64,000 nt of DNA, from contig OZ242179.1 in assembly GCA_965205735.1 (NCBI GenBank), forward strand, positions 1,240,001-1,304,000, written 5' to 3'. This DNA is from VXNE01 sp965205735. GTDB taxonomy: Bacteria; Pseudomonadota; Gammaproteobacteria; Pseudomonadales; Azotimanducaceae. The notes beneath the pieces were generated by a model. It was given only the letters and a program-made list of their open reading frames with translations. It searched no databases and was not told the DNA's origin. Positions 1 through 8,252 of the stretch are shown in pieces; position 1 is the first letter of the stretch, and every line of letters begins with the position of its first letter. Both the position numbers and the translations under genes were made by a program.

Positions 1-140
1 TCGAAAAGACCGAGCAGGGCTACAAGCAAGTCCAGAAGCGCGTGGTGGAGATGCGCCGCGCCGGACGGCTCCCCTACAGATGAATCTCCGATGCCACGCG
101 TATAGGCTGGCACGTCCCCACCTTCCGCGGATCTGGTTGA
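1..140 (+). pseudogene. 3' part of a prophage-type conserved protein, broken by stop codons
   Basis: The third frame encodes a conserved-looking segment (KQVQKRVVEMRRAGRLPYR) that stops at TGA 81-83. The same frame continues sensibly (ISDATRIGWHVPTFRGSG) to a second TGA at 138-140. The first TGA sits where related proteins, as I remember them, have Trp (LPYGWI). The gene therefore looks inactivated by a Trp-to-stop change and then further decay. I know this kind of sequence from phage-like gene groups next to terminase genes, which fits the neighbour, but its function is unknown. The 5' end lies outside the window. Confidence 0.45.
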
Positions 141-405
141 CGCGGCGCGGCGCGCGTTCGGATCTCGAGCAGGAACGGGCATGTCCGCCGCATCGTCGCG
201 CTCCGGACGAGGTCGCGTGAGCCGCGTCGATCTATGCTGCCCGCGAGGCCGCGCCCTCCCGACTCCTCGCCGCAGCCGCCAACCGCCCGCTCGCCGTCCG
301 GGTGTGTCCGCCCCCCGATCCCGGTCCGACACACTGACCAAATCCGCCCCCGATGGCACCGCCGAATCCCGCCGCGCCGGCGGAACTCGAAGGGGGGAAG
401 GCACG

Positions 406-1585
406 ATGCCACAGAAACCGCTCGCCCGGCGCCTGATTGAATACTGCCGCACTCTCACGCTTGTCGGGGGCGATCACGACAGCGAGCCGTTCACCGTGTT
501 GCCTTGGGAAGCGAGGTTTATTCGAGGCGCGTTCAGTGTGGAGGGCGATGCGGCGCTGACGGTGGCGCGAGGCAACGGGAAGTCTCCGATTGTCGCGCCG
601 TTGGCTTGCGCGGTTGCCGATCCCGCGGGACCGTTGCATGGGCGGCGGCGTGAGGCTCTATGCGTGGCGTCCAGTTTCCAGCAGTCGCGGGTGATCTTCG
701 AGGACTGCCTTACGGTGCTGCGGGAAAAGAACGGACTGCGCGTCGGATGGCGCGCCCCCGTTCCAGCTGCGGACGATCCGCCGGGCAAATCCGAGCTATG
801 TCCATTTGCCGTCGCTGCGGAGGCGGTTGGCGAAGGCGGCGGCGGACGCGCGGCGGGATTCGTCGTTCCTAGCGTCGTGGCGTGCTCTGCGGCTGAATCA
901 GGGCACAGAGGACGCCGCCGAGGTCCAGGTATTGATCGACGCGCCGCTATGGGCGTCTCTGGAGGGCGAGGCGGCGCTTGAGGGGCGGTGTGTGTGGGGC
1001 GTGGACCTTGGCACGTCGGCGGCGCAGAGCGCGGTTGCGGCGTACTGGCCGCAAACCGGGGCGCTACGCGTCCTGGCGGCGTTCCCCGAAGAGCCGAGCC
1101 TGGCCGAGCGGGGGCTTGCCGATGGTGTCGGGCGGCTGTACGCGGACTGCGCGAAGCGCGGCGAACTTTTGACGTTGGGCCGCCGCGCCGCGGACGTTCC
1201 GGCGCTATTGGCGGCGGCGCTGGATCGCTTCGGGCGTCCGGGGCGGGTCGTTGCCGACCGTTGGCGCGAGGCCGAGCTGCGCGACGCGCTGGACAAGGCA
1301 GGCATTCCGCCGGCGGCGTTCGAGGTCCGGGGCATGGGCTACCAGGACGGCGGGGCCGACGTGCGGGCGTTCAAGCGCGCTTGCGCGGAGGGCAAGGTTG
1401 CGCCGTTGCGGTCGCTGCTGCTGCGGTCCGCGATGAGCGAGGCGCGCACCGTGAATGACACGGCGGACAACGCGAAACTGGCGAAGTCAACGCAGGGCGG
1501 GCGTAGGCTACGTGCTCGGGACGACGCGGCGGCCGCCGCTGTCCTGGCCGTCGCCGCTGGCGCTACAGAGGTTTGGTTTGAGTGA
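406..1585 (+). pseudogene. Phage terminase large subunit, internally deleted and frameshifted
   Basis: Two pieces in different frames together resemble a terminase large subunit, the ATPase/nuclease that packages phage DNA. The first starts at ATG 406 (MPQKPLARRLIEYC) and contains a Walker A-like ARGNGKS. It loses homology near 780. The second is open from about 790 (NPSYVHLPSLRRRL) to TGA 1583-1585 and contains the nuclease-like stretch with GVDLGTS, VADRWREAEL and RARDDAAAA. The middle, where Walker B should be, is missing, and the total is about 390 aa against roughly 550 aa for the family. An internal deletion with a frame change is the simplest explanation, so packaging function is lost. 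Confidence 0.8.
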
Positions 1586-1654
1586 GAGTTGTTGACTCAC
1601 AAGTCGCAGTAAGGCAATTTGAGACCGCTTTAAAGGGAACAGTGGTCGTGCCGA

Positions 1655-1876
1655 ATGAAAAAACATGATGTCGTGCGGATAGCTTACGCGCGTGGAGCGG
1701 GGTCCGTCCTCGACATTTCACCGACTAGTCGTTGTCGTCTATTGATTCCTAATGAGTCTGTCGAGGAGCGGCTACGATCTGATTTCCAGCGCGTCGGTAA
1801 TGCGCTTCGCTACGGAGTTGATTCGGTGCATACGGAAGTGATGCGAAGTGACGCCACAAGATCCTCCGCCACCTAA
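1655..1876 (+). CDS. Small hypothetical protein upstream of a DUF2335-like gene
   Basis: This 73-aa frame starts at ATG 1655 (MKKHDVVRIAYARG) and ends inside the next gene, overlapping it by 29 bases. The composition is soluble, with a pattern (VEERLRSDFQRVGNALRYGVD) that suggests a short helical protein. No domain is recognised. The overlap and shared strand suggest co-expression with the membrane protein that follows. It lies in the prophage-remnant block and could be cargo of that element. Confidence 0.45.
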   Translation: MKKHDVVRIAYARGAGSVLDISPTSRCRLLIPNESVEERLRSDFQRVGNALRYGVDSVHTEVMRSDATRSSAT

Positions 1877-2312
1877 CGAAAGCCAACCACCTGCGGAGCA
1901 GTCGGACGGTCCCGCAGAAGAGACGGTCACGACAAGGCAGATTTCGGCGTCGTACTCTGGCCCTATTCCGCCAGCGGCTCAACTCGAAGCATACAATCGA
2001 ATCGATCCGACCTTTGCCGATCGAATTATTTCGATGGCAGAGGGATATGCTGCCCATACGCAAAATGTTGAGAAAGAGCTACTGCGTCAGGAGCGAAGCG
2101 ATCAAAGGTCGGCACGGTACGTTGCTGCTGGCGTCGTGATCGTCGTGCTAGTCACGTGCATTTGGGCTCTCTATCTCGATAAGGAGGAGTTCGCCACTAC
2201 ACTCGGGTCGTGGACTATCGTTGCTCTAGCAGGGGTTTTTGTTGCGGGCAAGATTCCCGATTGGCTTAGGAAGAAAGATGAGTCATCGCCGTCCCCGAAG
2301 CCTGAAGAGTAG
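1848..2312 (+). CDS. DUF2335-like small membrane protein
   Basis: The 154-aa protein has a Pro/Glu-rich, disordered N-terminus (residues 1-30), then a conserved motif (SGPIPPAAQLEAYNRIDP, then FADRIISMAEGYAAH). Two hydrophobic segments follow at about 91-110 and 121-138, and a charged tail ends the protein. The layout SGPLPPP...IDP...ADRI...MAE followed by two membrane helices is typical of the uncharacterised DUF2335 family, often found on prophages and islands. Biochemical role unknown. It is probably translated together with the preceding overlapping frame. Confidence 0.65.
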   Translation: MTPQDPPPPNESQPPAEQSDGPAEETVTTRQISASYSGPIPPAAQLEAYNRIDPTFADRIISMAEGYAAHTQNVEKELLRQERSDQRSARYVAAGVVIVVLVTCIWALYLDKEEFATTLGSWTIVALAGVFVAGKIPDWLRKKDESSPSPKPEE

Positions 2313-2315
2313 CGA

Positions 2316-2569
2316 ATTTCTAACCATCACACGAAACTGAACGGTTACCGGTGGGCGCTGCTACGGCCGCGAGTATTCGAGCGCGACGGCTTGAGTGCGA
2401 TCACATCTCGCCACTGCACCGGGGCGGCGATCCGTGGAGCTTGGAGAACCGGCAATCCCTATGCCAGGCCTGCCACATCCAAAAGACTGCGCTGGAGAAT
2501 CGTCGCAAGCTGACGCCACCGGAAGCGCAATGGAGGACCCTGATGCAGGAACTCGTCACCTCCGCTTAA
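2316..2569 (+). pseudogene. HNH endonuclease with deleted zinc-knuckle segment
   Basis: One frame reads TKLNGYRWALLRPRVFERDG (about 2331-2390). A second frame then reads RRLECDHISPLHRGGDPWSL and continues through CQACHIQKTALENRRKLTP to TAA 2567-2569. Together they match a phage-type HNH nuclease. The DH of LECDH supplies the first catalytic His and CQACH the second zinc pair. The first Cys-x-x-Cys pair that should follow FERDG is missing and the frame changes there. A small deletion therefore removed the zinc knuckle and inactivated the gene. HNH nucleases normally sit beside terminase genes, as here. Confidence 0.7.
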
Positions 2570-3084
2570 CGTCTCCGTGGTCGTTGTAATTGCAGCTTGA
2601 AGAAACCCACTCGGTTCGACTTCCGCGACCGATCAAAACCAAGGTCTCGTCTTTCAATATCAATGATTTGGGTTAGACACTGGTGGGCGGCGTCGTAGCC
2701 AGTCGTGATCGCTTCGGCCCAAGTGATGGTCGGGTGCCACTTGGCAATCGCCTTGCGATACGATTCGAGATAGGTGCACGCTTCTTTCGACAGCAGGTAG
2801 CCGCCAAGATCGGCTGCGCGTTCTAGTTCGCGCCGTGCCTCTCCTAACCGTTTTAGTTCCTCCTCGTCGGGGTCAGCGGGCTCTTTGCCCAACATCTCCA
2901 ATCGAATGTCGTGTCCGTATGCGCGTTTCATTTGGTGCAAGGCTTCAATCAGTCGTTCATAAGCGGCGACCCGTCGCTCCCACCGCTTCTCCTTCTGGAA
3001 ACGATAGAAAGCCAATTGAACGGTGACCGACGCGACCAAGAGGGCACCAAAACAAGTCAGCAAGGTCTGCAATATTGGATCCAT
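2566..3084 (-). CDS. Single-span membrane protein with coiled-coil cytoplasmic domain
   Basis: I chose ATG 3084 (MDPILQTLLTCFGALLVAS) because it places a hydrophobic helix at residues 3-24, directly followed by a charged helix-rich domain of about 145 residues (FYRFQKEKRWERRVAAYERL). The open frame continues upstream to 3321 but that extension looks non-coding. The 172-aa protein has no enzyme motif I recognise. It ends 4 bases inside the HNH remnant on the opposite strand (tail to tail). Small anchored coiled-coil proteins like this are common island cargo; function unknown. Confidence 0.55.
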   Translation of the reverse strand: MDPILQTLLTCFGALLVASVTVQLAFYRFQKEKRWERRVAAYERLIEALHQMKRAYGHDIRLEMLGKEPADPDEEELKRLGEARRELERAADLGGYLLSKEACTYLESYRKAIAKWHPTITWAEAITTGYDAAHQCLTQIIDIERRDLGFDRSRKSNRVGFFKLQLQRPRRR

Positions 3085-3703
3085 CGGCGCAAAACTCTGC
3101 ATCCTTCCGAGTTGATTCCGGAATCGTATCACTTGATACAATTTTCGTTTCGGCTTGCTGGGGGCACACGGAGCCTCTGTCCCTACATCATCCCATTCGA
3201 TGATGGTTGGTGGGTCCCAGAGCATAAAGGTGCAAGAGTCCCAAGAGGCGAGCGCAATCGCCCCTTGATCTCGTTGCACCTGCGATGATGGCCGGAGCCG
3301 CCCGTCGCTTTCCCGGTGCACTCGCTCGGCGGCAGCCTAGCGAACCCACGGACCACATTCTGCCGAGTGTCCCTCGCCCCGTCCGTGCCACGGCATTTCG
3401 CGCCGCGAGTCCCTGGGGTTGGCCTGTGAGGGTGTACGGGAAGCGATCCCGCCACGGTAGCCGTTGATCCCTTGCGCCACCTCCACTGGCCGCGCATCCC
3501 GGTCCACTCACCAGCGCAAGGGCGAGGTCATCTACATTGGCGGTGCCTCGATGCCCGGCACTTTTCGTTCCTATGTTTGGCTCCCGAATCTGTGACACGT
3601 CACAGAAACGCGCGGTTTGAAACACCGTGAAGCGGTGCGAACGGGCATTAAACCCTTGATTTTGCGTTGTCCGCCCGTCCTTGATAGCCTTCGGGAGGCT
3701 CGG
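3085..3703. other. Gene-poor stretch between element remnant and att-like repeat
   Basis: About 620 bases without a gene I can support. Short open frames exist on both strands (for example 3188-3625 minus), but their composition is Arg/Gly-rich and they lack convincing starts or family features. The position just before the tRNA 3' end would suit a lost integrase, but no recombinase motif is visible. Confidence 0.3.
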
Positions 3704-3733
3704 CCCGCGGTTCGAATCCGCGCACTCCGACCA
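3704..3733 (+). repeat. tRNA 3'-end copy 1 (att-like)
   Basis: The sequence contains a T-arm (CGCGG-TTCGAAT-CCGCG) followed by an acceptor strand ending in CCA. No matching 5' half of a tRNA is visible upstream, so this is only a 3' end. Integrative elements that use tRNA genes leave exactly such fragments. A second copy lies 477 bp downstream with one difference in 30 bases. Confidence 0.65.
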
Positions 3734-3806
3734 AGCAGTTGGACGTGTCTAACGCGCCGAATTGCGATACCGTTGCAAACTTCCAGATTCACGGAGGGCT
3801 CCCCGA

Positions 3807-4004
3807 ATGGACGACAATGAATACAGCACAGCGCGGCAAGTTCTGTCCGCCTCCCTCGCGGACGCGGCGGACGCGGAATCGGCGACCAAGGCTGCGGCGG
3901 CGATTGTCGTAGCTCAGGACCTTCGGCGCCTGCTCACCGCGATGAACGAGCAAACCTTACGCCTTGAAGCAATCATTACCGAGTTACAGGGGACAAAGCG
4001 CTGA
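3807..4004 (+). CDS. Small hypothetical protein between the two tRNA 3' ends
   Basis: ATG 3807 is preceded by a good ribosome binding site (GGAGGG about 8-10 bases upstream), which favours it over the longer frame starting at 3762. The 65-aa product (MDDNEYSTARQVLSASLADA) is rich in Ala and predicted helical. It resembles short phage or island proteins without known domains. It is flanked by the two tRNA 3'-end copies and so may be the only cargo of a residual element. Confidence 0.5.
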   Translation: MDDNEYSTARQVLSASLADAADAESATKAAAAIVVAQDLRRLLTAMNEQTLRLEAIITELQGTKR

Positions 4005-4180
4005 ACCTGCGCAGACTTTCTGGCAGGCGATAAACACCCTACCCTCTACCGAATTCCAGGAATCGCGAAGAGCGCTGACGCGCACAATATCCGGGTTGCC
4101 CGAACCGTTGCTGAGCGGACCGCACGAACGGAAAATCAACGGTTTGGGCGATGTTGTGCCCTCTGATTCGACTTCGAGGA

Positions 4181-4210
4181 CCCGCGGTTCAAATCCGCGC
4201 ACTCCGACCA
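4181..4210 (+). repeat. tRNA 3'-end copy 2 (att-like)
   Basis: Second copy of the T-arm plus acceptor end with CCA, differing from 3704-3733 by one base (TTCAAAT instead of TTCGAAT). Similarity continues a few bases past CCA (AAGCAG against GGCAG). It lies 13 bases before the start codon of the next gene. Probable attachment-site or nested-insertion trace; no complete tRNA is present. Confidence 0.65.
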
Positions 4211-4223
4211 GGCAGCCGCGCCA

Positions 4224-5006
4224 ATGAACTCACCAGGCTTCAATGGATTCGCGGTCGCCATCGCGGCCATGATCGTCGTCATCGTAGGCACCGCTGTCGG
4301 CTGGTGGATGGTATTGCCGGAAATGGCTCCGAAACGCATTGCCATCGCCGTGCTGCCGTTCGCCGACATGGGATCCGGCGGCGGCGATCCGCACCTCGCC
4401 CACGGTCTGGCCGCCGATATCCTCTCCGGTCTCGCCAGCGTCTCCGACTTCGACGTGCTCGACGCCAGCGAGACATCGCAGTACACGAGCGGCGCGACAC
4501 AGCTACGGCAACTTGCCGATACGCTCGGCGCGACCTATGCCGTGGAAGGCAGCCTCCAACGGGAGGGCGACCGGCTCACCGTGACCGCGCGCCTTACCGA
4601 CCTGGCGGACCTCGACGTGATATGGCGGGACAGCCTGCGCGGATCGATGGACGATATCTTCGTCCTTCGCGATGTCATCGCCGACGCCGTCGCCGAGAAG
4701 CTGCTATTGGGCGATGCGGAGGTGTCCGCCGGGCCCGTCATCGATCTCGGCGCCTACGAAATGTTCCTGCGCGCACGCGCGCGCGGCGATGCGCGCGACT
4801 ATGCCGGGGCGCGGGACTTCGCCGAGCGTTCGCTCGCGATCAGCGAGGACAACCCCTACGCGCACTACTACCTCGGATACCTCAGACACATGCAGAACCG
4901 GGGCGGCGAGATGCCGCACATCGAAGCCGCCCTCGCGGCGGATCCCACGTATGCGCCCGCTCTCGCCCTCGCCGCTCGCCTTCGCGTCTCCCGCGAACAG
5001 CGATAA
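4224..5006 (+). CDS. TolB/FlgO-like membrane-anchored protein with TPR region
   Basis: The 260-aa protein has an N-terminal membrane helix (residues about 9-32, AVAIAAMIVVIVGTAVGWWM). A domain opening with IAVLPFADMGSGG follows, with ADILSGLASVSDFDVL and the GATYAVEGSLQREGDRLTV strand. This is the fold seen in the TolB-N/FlgO-like part of adenylate-cyclase-type and winged-helix TPR regulators. The rest (about 175-260) looks like TPR helices (YEMFLRARARGDARDYAGARDF). Here the domain is joined to a membrane anchor rather than a DNA-binding or cyclase domain. Role probably regulatory or scaffolding; ligand unknown. The next gene, a kinase with a similar TPR region, converges on it. Confidence 0.65.
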   Translation: MNSPGFNGFAVAIAAMIVVIVGTAVGWWMVLPEMAPKRIAIAVLPFADMGSGGGDPHLAHGLAADILSGLASVSDFDVLDASETSQYTSGATQLRQLADTLGATYAVEGSLQREGDRLTVTARLTDLADLDVIWRDSLRGSMDDIFVLRDVIADAVAEKLLLGDAEVSAGPVIDLGAYEMFLRARARGDARDYAGARDFAERSLAISEDNPYAHYYLGYLRHMQNRGGEMPHIEAALAADPTYAPALALAARLRVSREQR

Positions 5007-5012
5007 GAACAC

Positions 5013-7238
5013 TCAACCGGCGTCGGTCGACGTATTCGTCCCCCAGGCCTCGCGCAGGTCGCGCCACTCGTCCACATCCGGGGTGACCGTCAAGGCCAGG
5101 TCCAGGTAGTGGCGGGCCTCGTCGGCGAAGCCGAACGCATGCGCCTCCTTCGCGGCCGCCGCGAGACGCTCTGCGGTGCGGGTCAATAGCTCGGTCGCCG
5201 CGCTGTTGCCCGGGTCCAGCCGGAGCACTTCCCGCACCTTGGCGACAACGCCGCCGTCGGCGGGCTCGGTAAGAAAGCCGTCCGCGAACAATGCGTGCGC
5301 CTCGGCCAGGAGCTCCGCGACGGATTCCAGCCGCCCGATTTCGGCGTCGTAGCGCGCGCGCATCTCGTTCACCGACACATCGCCGAGCCCCACCGCGGAG
5401 GAGCGGTCGGCCAGGCGCTTGGCGGCCTCCAAGTCGCCGGCGTCGAGGAACTCGCCGAACTGCGCGAGCACGCTGGCGGCGATCTCCAGCAGACCCTGCC
5501 GGGCGACCGCGTTGCCCCGATCCGTCGCGAGAACGCGATGATATATCTCCGCCGCGTTCGCTTCGGCGGGATCGACCAGCGCGGAGGACGCCCTGTAGGC
5601 GCTGGCCCTGTTCAGCAGTTCGTCGATTTCCGCGCGCAGGGTGGTGGCCTGGTTGATTTGAGAGCGCACGCTGTCGAGGCCCGGATACTCCGGGTTGGCG
5701 GCGACCGCGCGTCCCAGCTTGTCCATGGCGCCCGCGACATCGCCCTCCAGCACGGAGCGCTCCGCCAACCCCGTATAGTGACCGGCGAGTTCGTTCAGGC
5801 GCATCTGCGCCTCGGCGTGCTCCGGCAGGCGCTGCAGCACCTCCTGGTAGGCCTGTATGGCCAAAGACGCCGACGGCTCATGCGACATGCCCTGACTGGC
5901 GAGCAAGGCGTTGGTGCTCTGCATGATCGAATCCGTTCCGCGCCGGTCGGACAGCCGCTCGAACAGCACCGTGAGCTCCGCGTCCTGCGGGAAGACGCCC
6001 AGCGATTCGTTCAGCTTCGCCTCGGCCAGCGCCAGGTCGTCCGACTCCAGCGCAATATCGATGTCGCTCTTCCAGGCGGCGGCAACCGTCGATAGGCGTT
6101 CCCGCGCGCCCGCGTGCTCAGGGTCGCTATCAAGCACGCGGCGGTAGGCGGCGACAATGGACGCGAGCGACTGATTCGGGTCAAGGCGCAAAGCCTCGGC
6201 AACCTTCCATGCCGCCGTCGCGGCGACATTCTCTGTCAATCCCGTACGCGCGAGGAAGCCAGCGATGGTTGCGCGTTCGGCGAAGCCGTAATAGCCGGCC
6301 AGGATGACGGCGGCCACCGTTATCAACGCGAACGCAACGGAGTTGGCACGGCGGCGCGGCGCGCGCGATCTCTCCGCGCGAGCTACTGTCGTCGCGAACG
6401 ACGTTCCCGCCACCGCGCGAATCTCGTCGGTGGAGACCGCGGTGATCCGCGCCGGCGAAATCGGCGTCGGATCCCGCACCTCGACGGCGTCCAGCGCGCG
6501 GATCACGTCGGCACCGGTCTGAAATCGCTCGTCGGGGTCTGTTCGAAGCCACCGGTCGACCACCTCCTGATACGCAGACAGCGGCTCCGGCAGGCGCGGT
6601 ACCGCCTGCGTCGCGGCAGGGATGCCGTCGTCGGACTCGTAGGGAACATCGCCCGTCAGCATGAGATAGAAGACGATGCCCAGGCTGTAGAGGTCGGATC
6701 GGCTGTCCACGGCATCGCCCGCCGCCTGCTCCGGACTCCTGTATCCGGGGGTTCCGACGATCTCTCCGGCAGATGACTCGGCACCTGCCTTTGCGGCGAC
6801 GCCGAAATCCGTCAGCACCGCCTCGTCACGGCCCCGGAAAAGGATGTTCTCCGGCTTCACGTCCCTATGCACGATGCCGCGATCACTTAAGATATCAAGC
6901 GCCAGGGCGACATGTTTCGCGATGTGCACAACGTCGATCAAGGACGTGCCCCGGCCCAACCGGGCGATCAGGTCTCCGCCGTCGAGGTACTCCATCGCGA
7001 TGTACGGACAGATGCCGGTGCCGGCCTCGTACACCTTGACGATGTGCGGATGGTCGATATCGGCCACGAGATCGGATTCCCGCGCGAAGCGCCGCTGGAC
7101 ATCCGGGTCCCGCGCCGCCTCGTCCAACGCGACTTTCAGCGCGACCTCGCGGCGGATCTCTCCCCAGGTCGCCAGGTAGACAACCGACGCCGCGCCGCGG
7201 CCGACCTCCCTCTGGATCCTGAAACCCGGAACCTCCAC
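5013..7238 (-). CDS. Membrane Ser/Thr protein kinase with TPR-like sensor domain
   Basis: The 741-aa protein starts at GTG 7236-7238. The N-terminal 270 residues form a complete bacterial Hanks-type kinase: Gly loop GRGAASVVY, ATP-anchoring Lys in VALKVALDE, catalytic loop HRDVKPEN, metal-binding DFG in TDFGVAAKA, and the activation segment ending in SPE. A single membrane helix (SVAFALITVAAVILAGYYG, about 305-325) follows, then roughly 400 residues of helical TPR-like repeats, presumably periplasmic. The start codon directly abuts the stop of the MORN gene upstream, so the two are probably one transcription unit. All catalytic residues are present, so an active kinase is expected; the signal it senses is unknown. 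Confidence 0.88.
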   Translation of the reverse strand: MEVPGFRIQREVGRGAASVVYLATWGEIRREVALKVALDEAARDPDVQRRFARESDLVADIDHPHIVKVYEAGTGICPYIAMEYLDGGDLIARLGRGTSLIDVVHIAKHVALALDILSDRGIVHRDVKPENILFRGRDEAVLTDFGVAAKAGAESSAGEIVGTPGYRSPEQAAGDAVDSRSDLYSLGIVFYLMLTGDVPYESDDGIPAATQAVPRLPEPLSAYQEVVDRWLRTDPDERFQTGADVIRALDAVEVRDPTPISPARITAVSTDEIRAVAGTSFATTVARAERSRAPRRRANSVAFALITVAAVILAGYYGFAERATIAGFLARTGLTENVAATAAWKVAEALRLDPNQSLASIVAAYRRVLDSDPEHAGARERLSTVAAAWKSDIDIALESDDLALAEAKLNESLGVFPQDAELTVLFERLSDRRGTDSIMQSTNALLASQGMSHEPSASLAIQAYQEVLQRLPEHAEAQMRLNELAGHYTGLAERSVLEGDVAGAMDKLGRAVAANPEYPGLDSVRSQINQATTLRAEIDELLNRASAYRASSALVDPAEANAAEIYHRVLATDRGNAVARQGLLEIAASVLAQFGEFLDAGDLEAAKRLADRSSAVGLGDVSVNEMRARYDAEIGRLESVAELLAEAHALFADGFLTEPADGGVVAKVREVLRLDPGNSAATELLTRTAERLAAAAKEAHAFGFADEARHYLDLALTVTPDVDEWRDLREAWGTNTSTDAG

Positions 7239-8207
7239 CTACTCGTCCTTCACGATGAGCCGGTGCATTTCGCCCGCGACCATGTTGCCGAGGACGAAAT
7301 GCCCGTTGTCCACATACGCCTGGCCGTCCAGGCGCACCGCTATGCCGACGCCGTGGGCCTGACCGTTGATGCAATCGCGGCTCGCAAACATCCACGGCGC
7401 GCCTTCCAGTACCAGCTCGCAGCGCGGGTTCGCCGCGACGGGCGCGTCTTCCACCAGCTCGCCGTCCCGCCATTGCTGGAAGTAGCGCTCGCCGTCGGCC
7501 GCGAACTTCACGCCGAAACCCTGCATTCGATTGTCCGCGAACTGGCCCCGATACACGGTGCCGTCCCGCCAGTGGTACTCACCCAGGCCGTGGCGCCGGT
7601 TGCCGTCGAACTCGCCGACGTAACGGTTGCCGCCGTACCATGTCTGCTCGCCCCATCCAGTCCGCACGCCGTCGACAAATTCGCCCTCGTACACGTCCTG
7701 GTTATCCCAGACGAGCCTGCCCCGACCGGTGATCGCATTGTTGAGAAACTCGCCGGTGTAGACGTATCCGTTCGGCCAGGTCAGCCGGCCGAGCCCCTCG
7801 CGGCGGTCATTGACGAACGTGCCTTCGAATACGCGGCCATCGGGCCAGGTCAGGGTGCCCCGGCCGTTGCGCAGGCCGTTGACGAAGGTGCCTTCGAAAA
7901 CGCGCTGGTCGGGCCAGTAGAAGGCGCCCTCGCCATGCATCTTGTTATCGACGAAGTACCCCGTGTAACGGTGCCCGGCGGCGGTGATGTAGGTGCCGAG
8001 GCCGGAACGGACGCCGTTCACCACCTCGCCTTCGTAGACATCGCCATTGGGCAGTTCAATGCGCCTGGAGGCAGCATCGGCGGCGGCCGCCAGCAACAGC
8101 GGCGCCGTCCACAACAGGGCGCGAAGGGAAGCGGCGCGGAGATCCGCGCGAAGCAGGCTCGGCGCGCGTTTCCGTCGGGTAGGGCGAAGTCTGCGCATGG
8201 CCATCAA
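7239..8207 (-). CDS. Exported MORN-repeat protein
   Basis: After a basic N-terminus and a hydrophobic signal-like segment (about 29-45, LRALLWTAPLLLAAAADA), the 322-aa protein contains about eight MORN repeats of 22-23 residues (NGDVYEGEVVNGVRSGLGTY, DGRVFEGTFVNDRREGLGR and so on). The C-terminal 70 residues (CELVLEGAPWMFASRDC) contain two Cys that could pair outside the cytoplasm. MORN repeats bind lipids or proteins and act as scaffolds. Its stop abuts the GTG start of the TPR kinase, which suggests a linked role at the envelope, perhaps as partner of the extracytoplasmic part of that kinase (inference). Confidence 0.85.
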   Translation of the reverse strand: MMAMRRLRPTRRKRAPSLLRADLRAASLRALLWTAPLLLAAAADAASRRIELPNGDVYEGEVVNGVRSGLGTYITAAGHRYTGYFVDNKMHGEGAFYWPDQRVFEGTFVNGLRNGRGTLTWPDGRVFEGTFVNDRREGLGRLTWPNGYVYTGEFLNNAITGRGRLVWDNQDVYEGEFVDGVRTGWGEQTWYGGNRYVGEFDGNRRHGLGEYHWRDGTVYRGQFADNRMQGFGVKFAADGERYFQQWRDGELVEDAPVAANPRCELVLEGAPWMFASRDCINGQAHGVGIAVRLDGQAYVDNGHFVLGNMVAGEMHRLIVKDE

Positions 8208-8252
8208 TCGTCGTTCGGCGCGCCGCCAGCTTGCTCAACCGCCCGCACGGAG

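Noticed and set aside
81..83. TGA read as Trp (recoded genetic code)
   Set aside because: Intact genes in the window use TGA as stop and TGG for Trp; the TGA at 81 lies in a gene with another in-frame TGA, so decay explains it.
3690..4210. Complete tRNA genes at the two CCA-containing repeats
   Set aside because: Only the T-arm and 3' acceptor strand are present; no complementary 5' strand or anticodon arm at the right distance.
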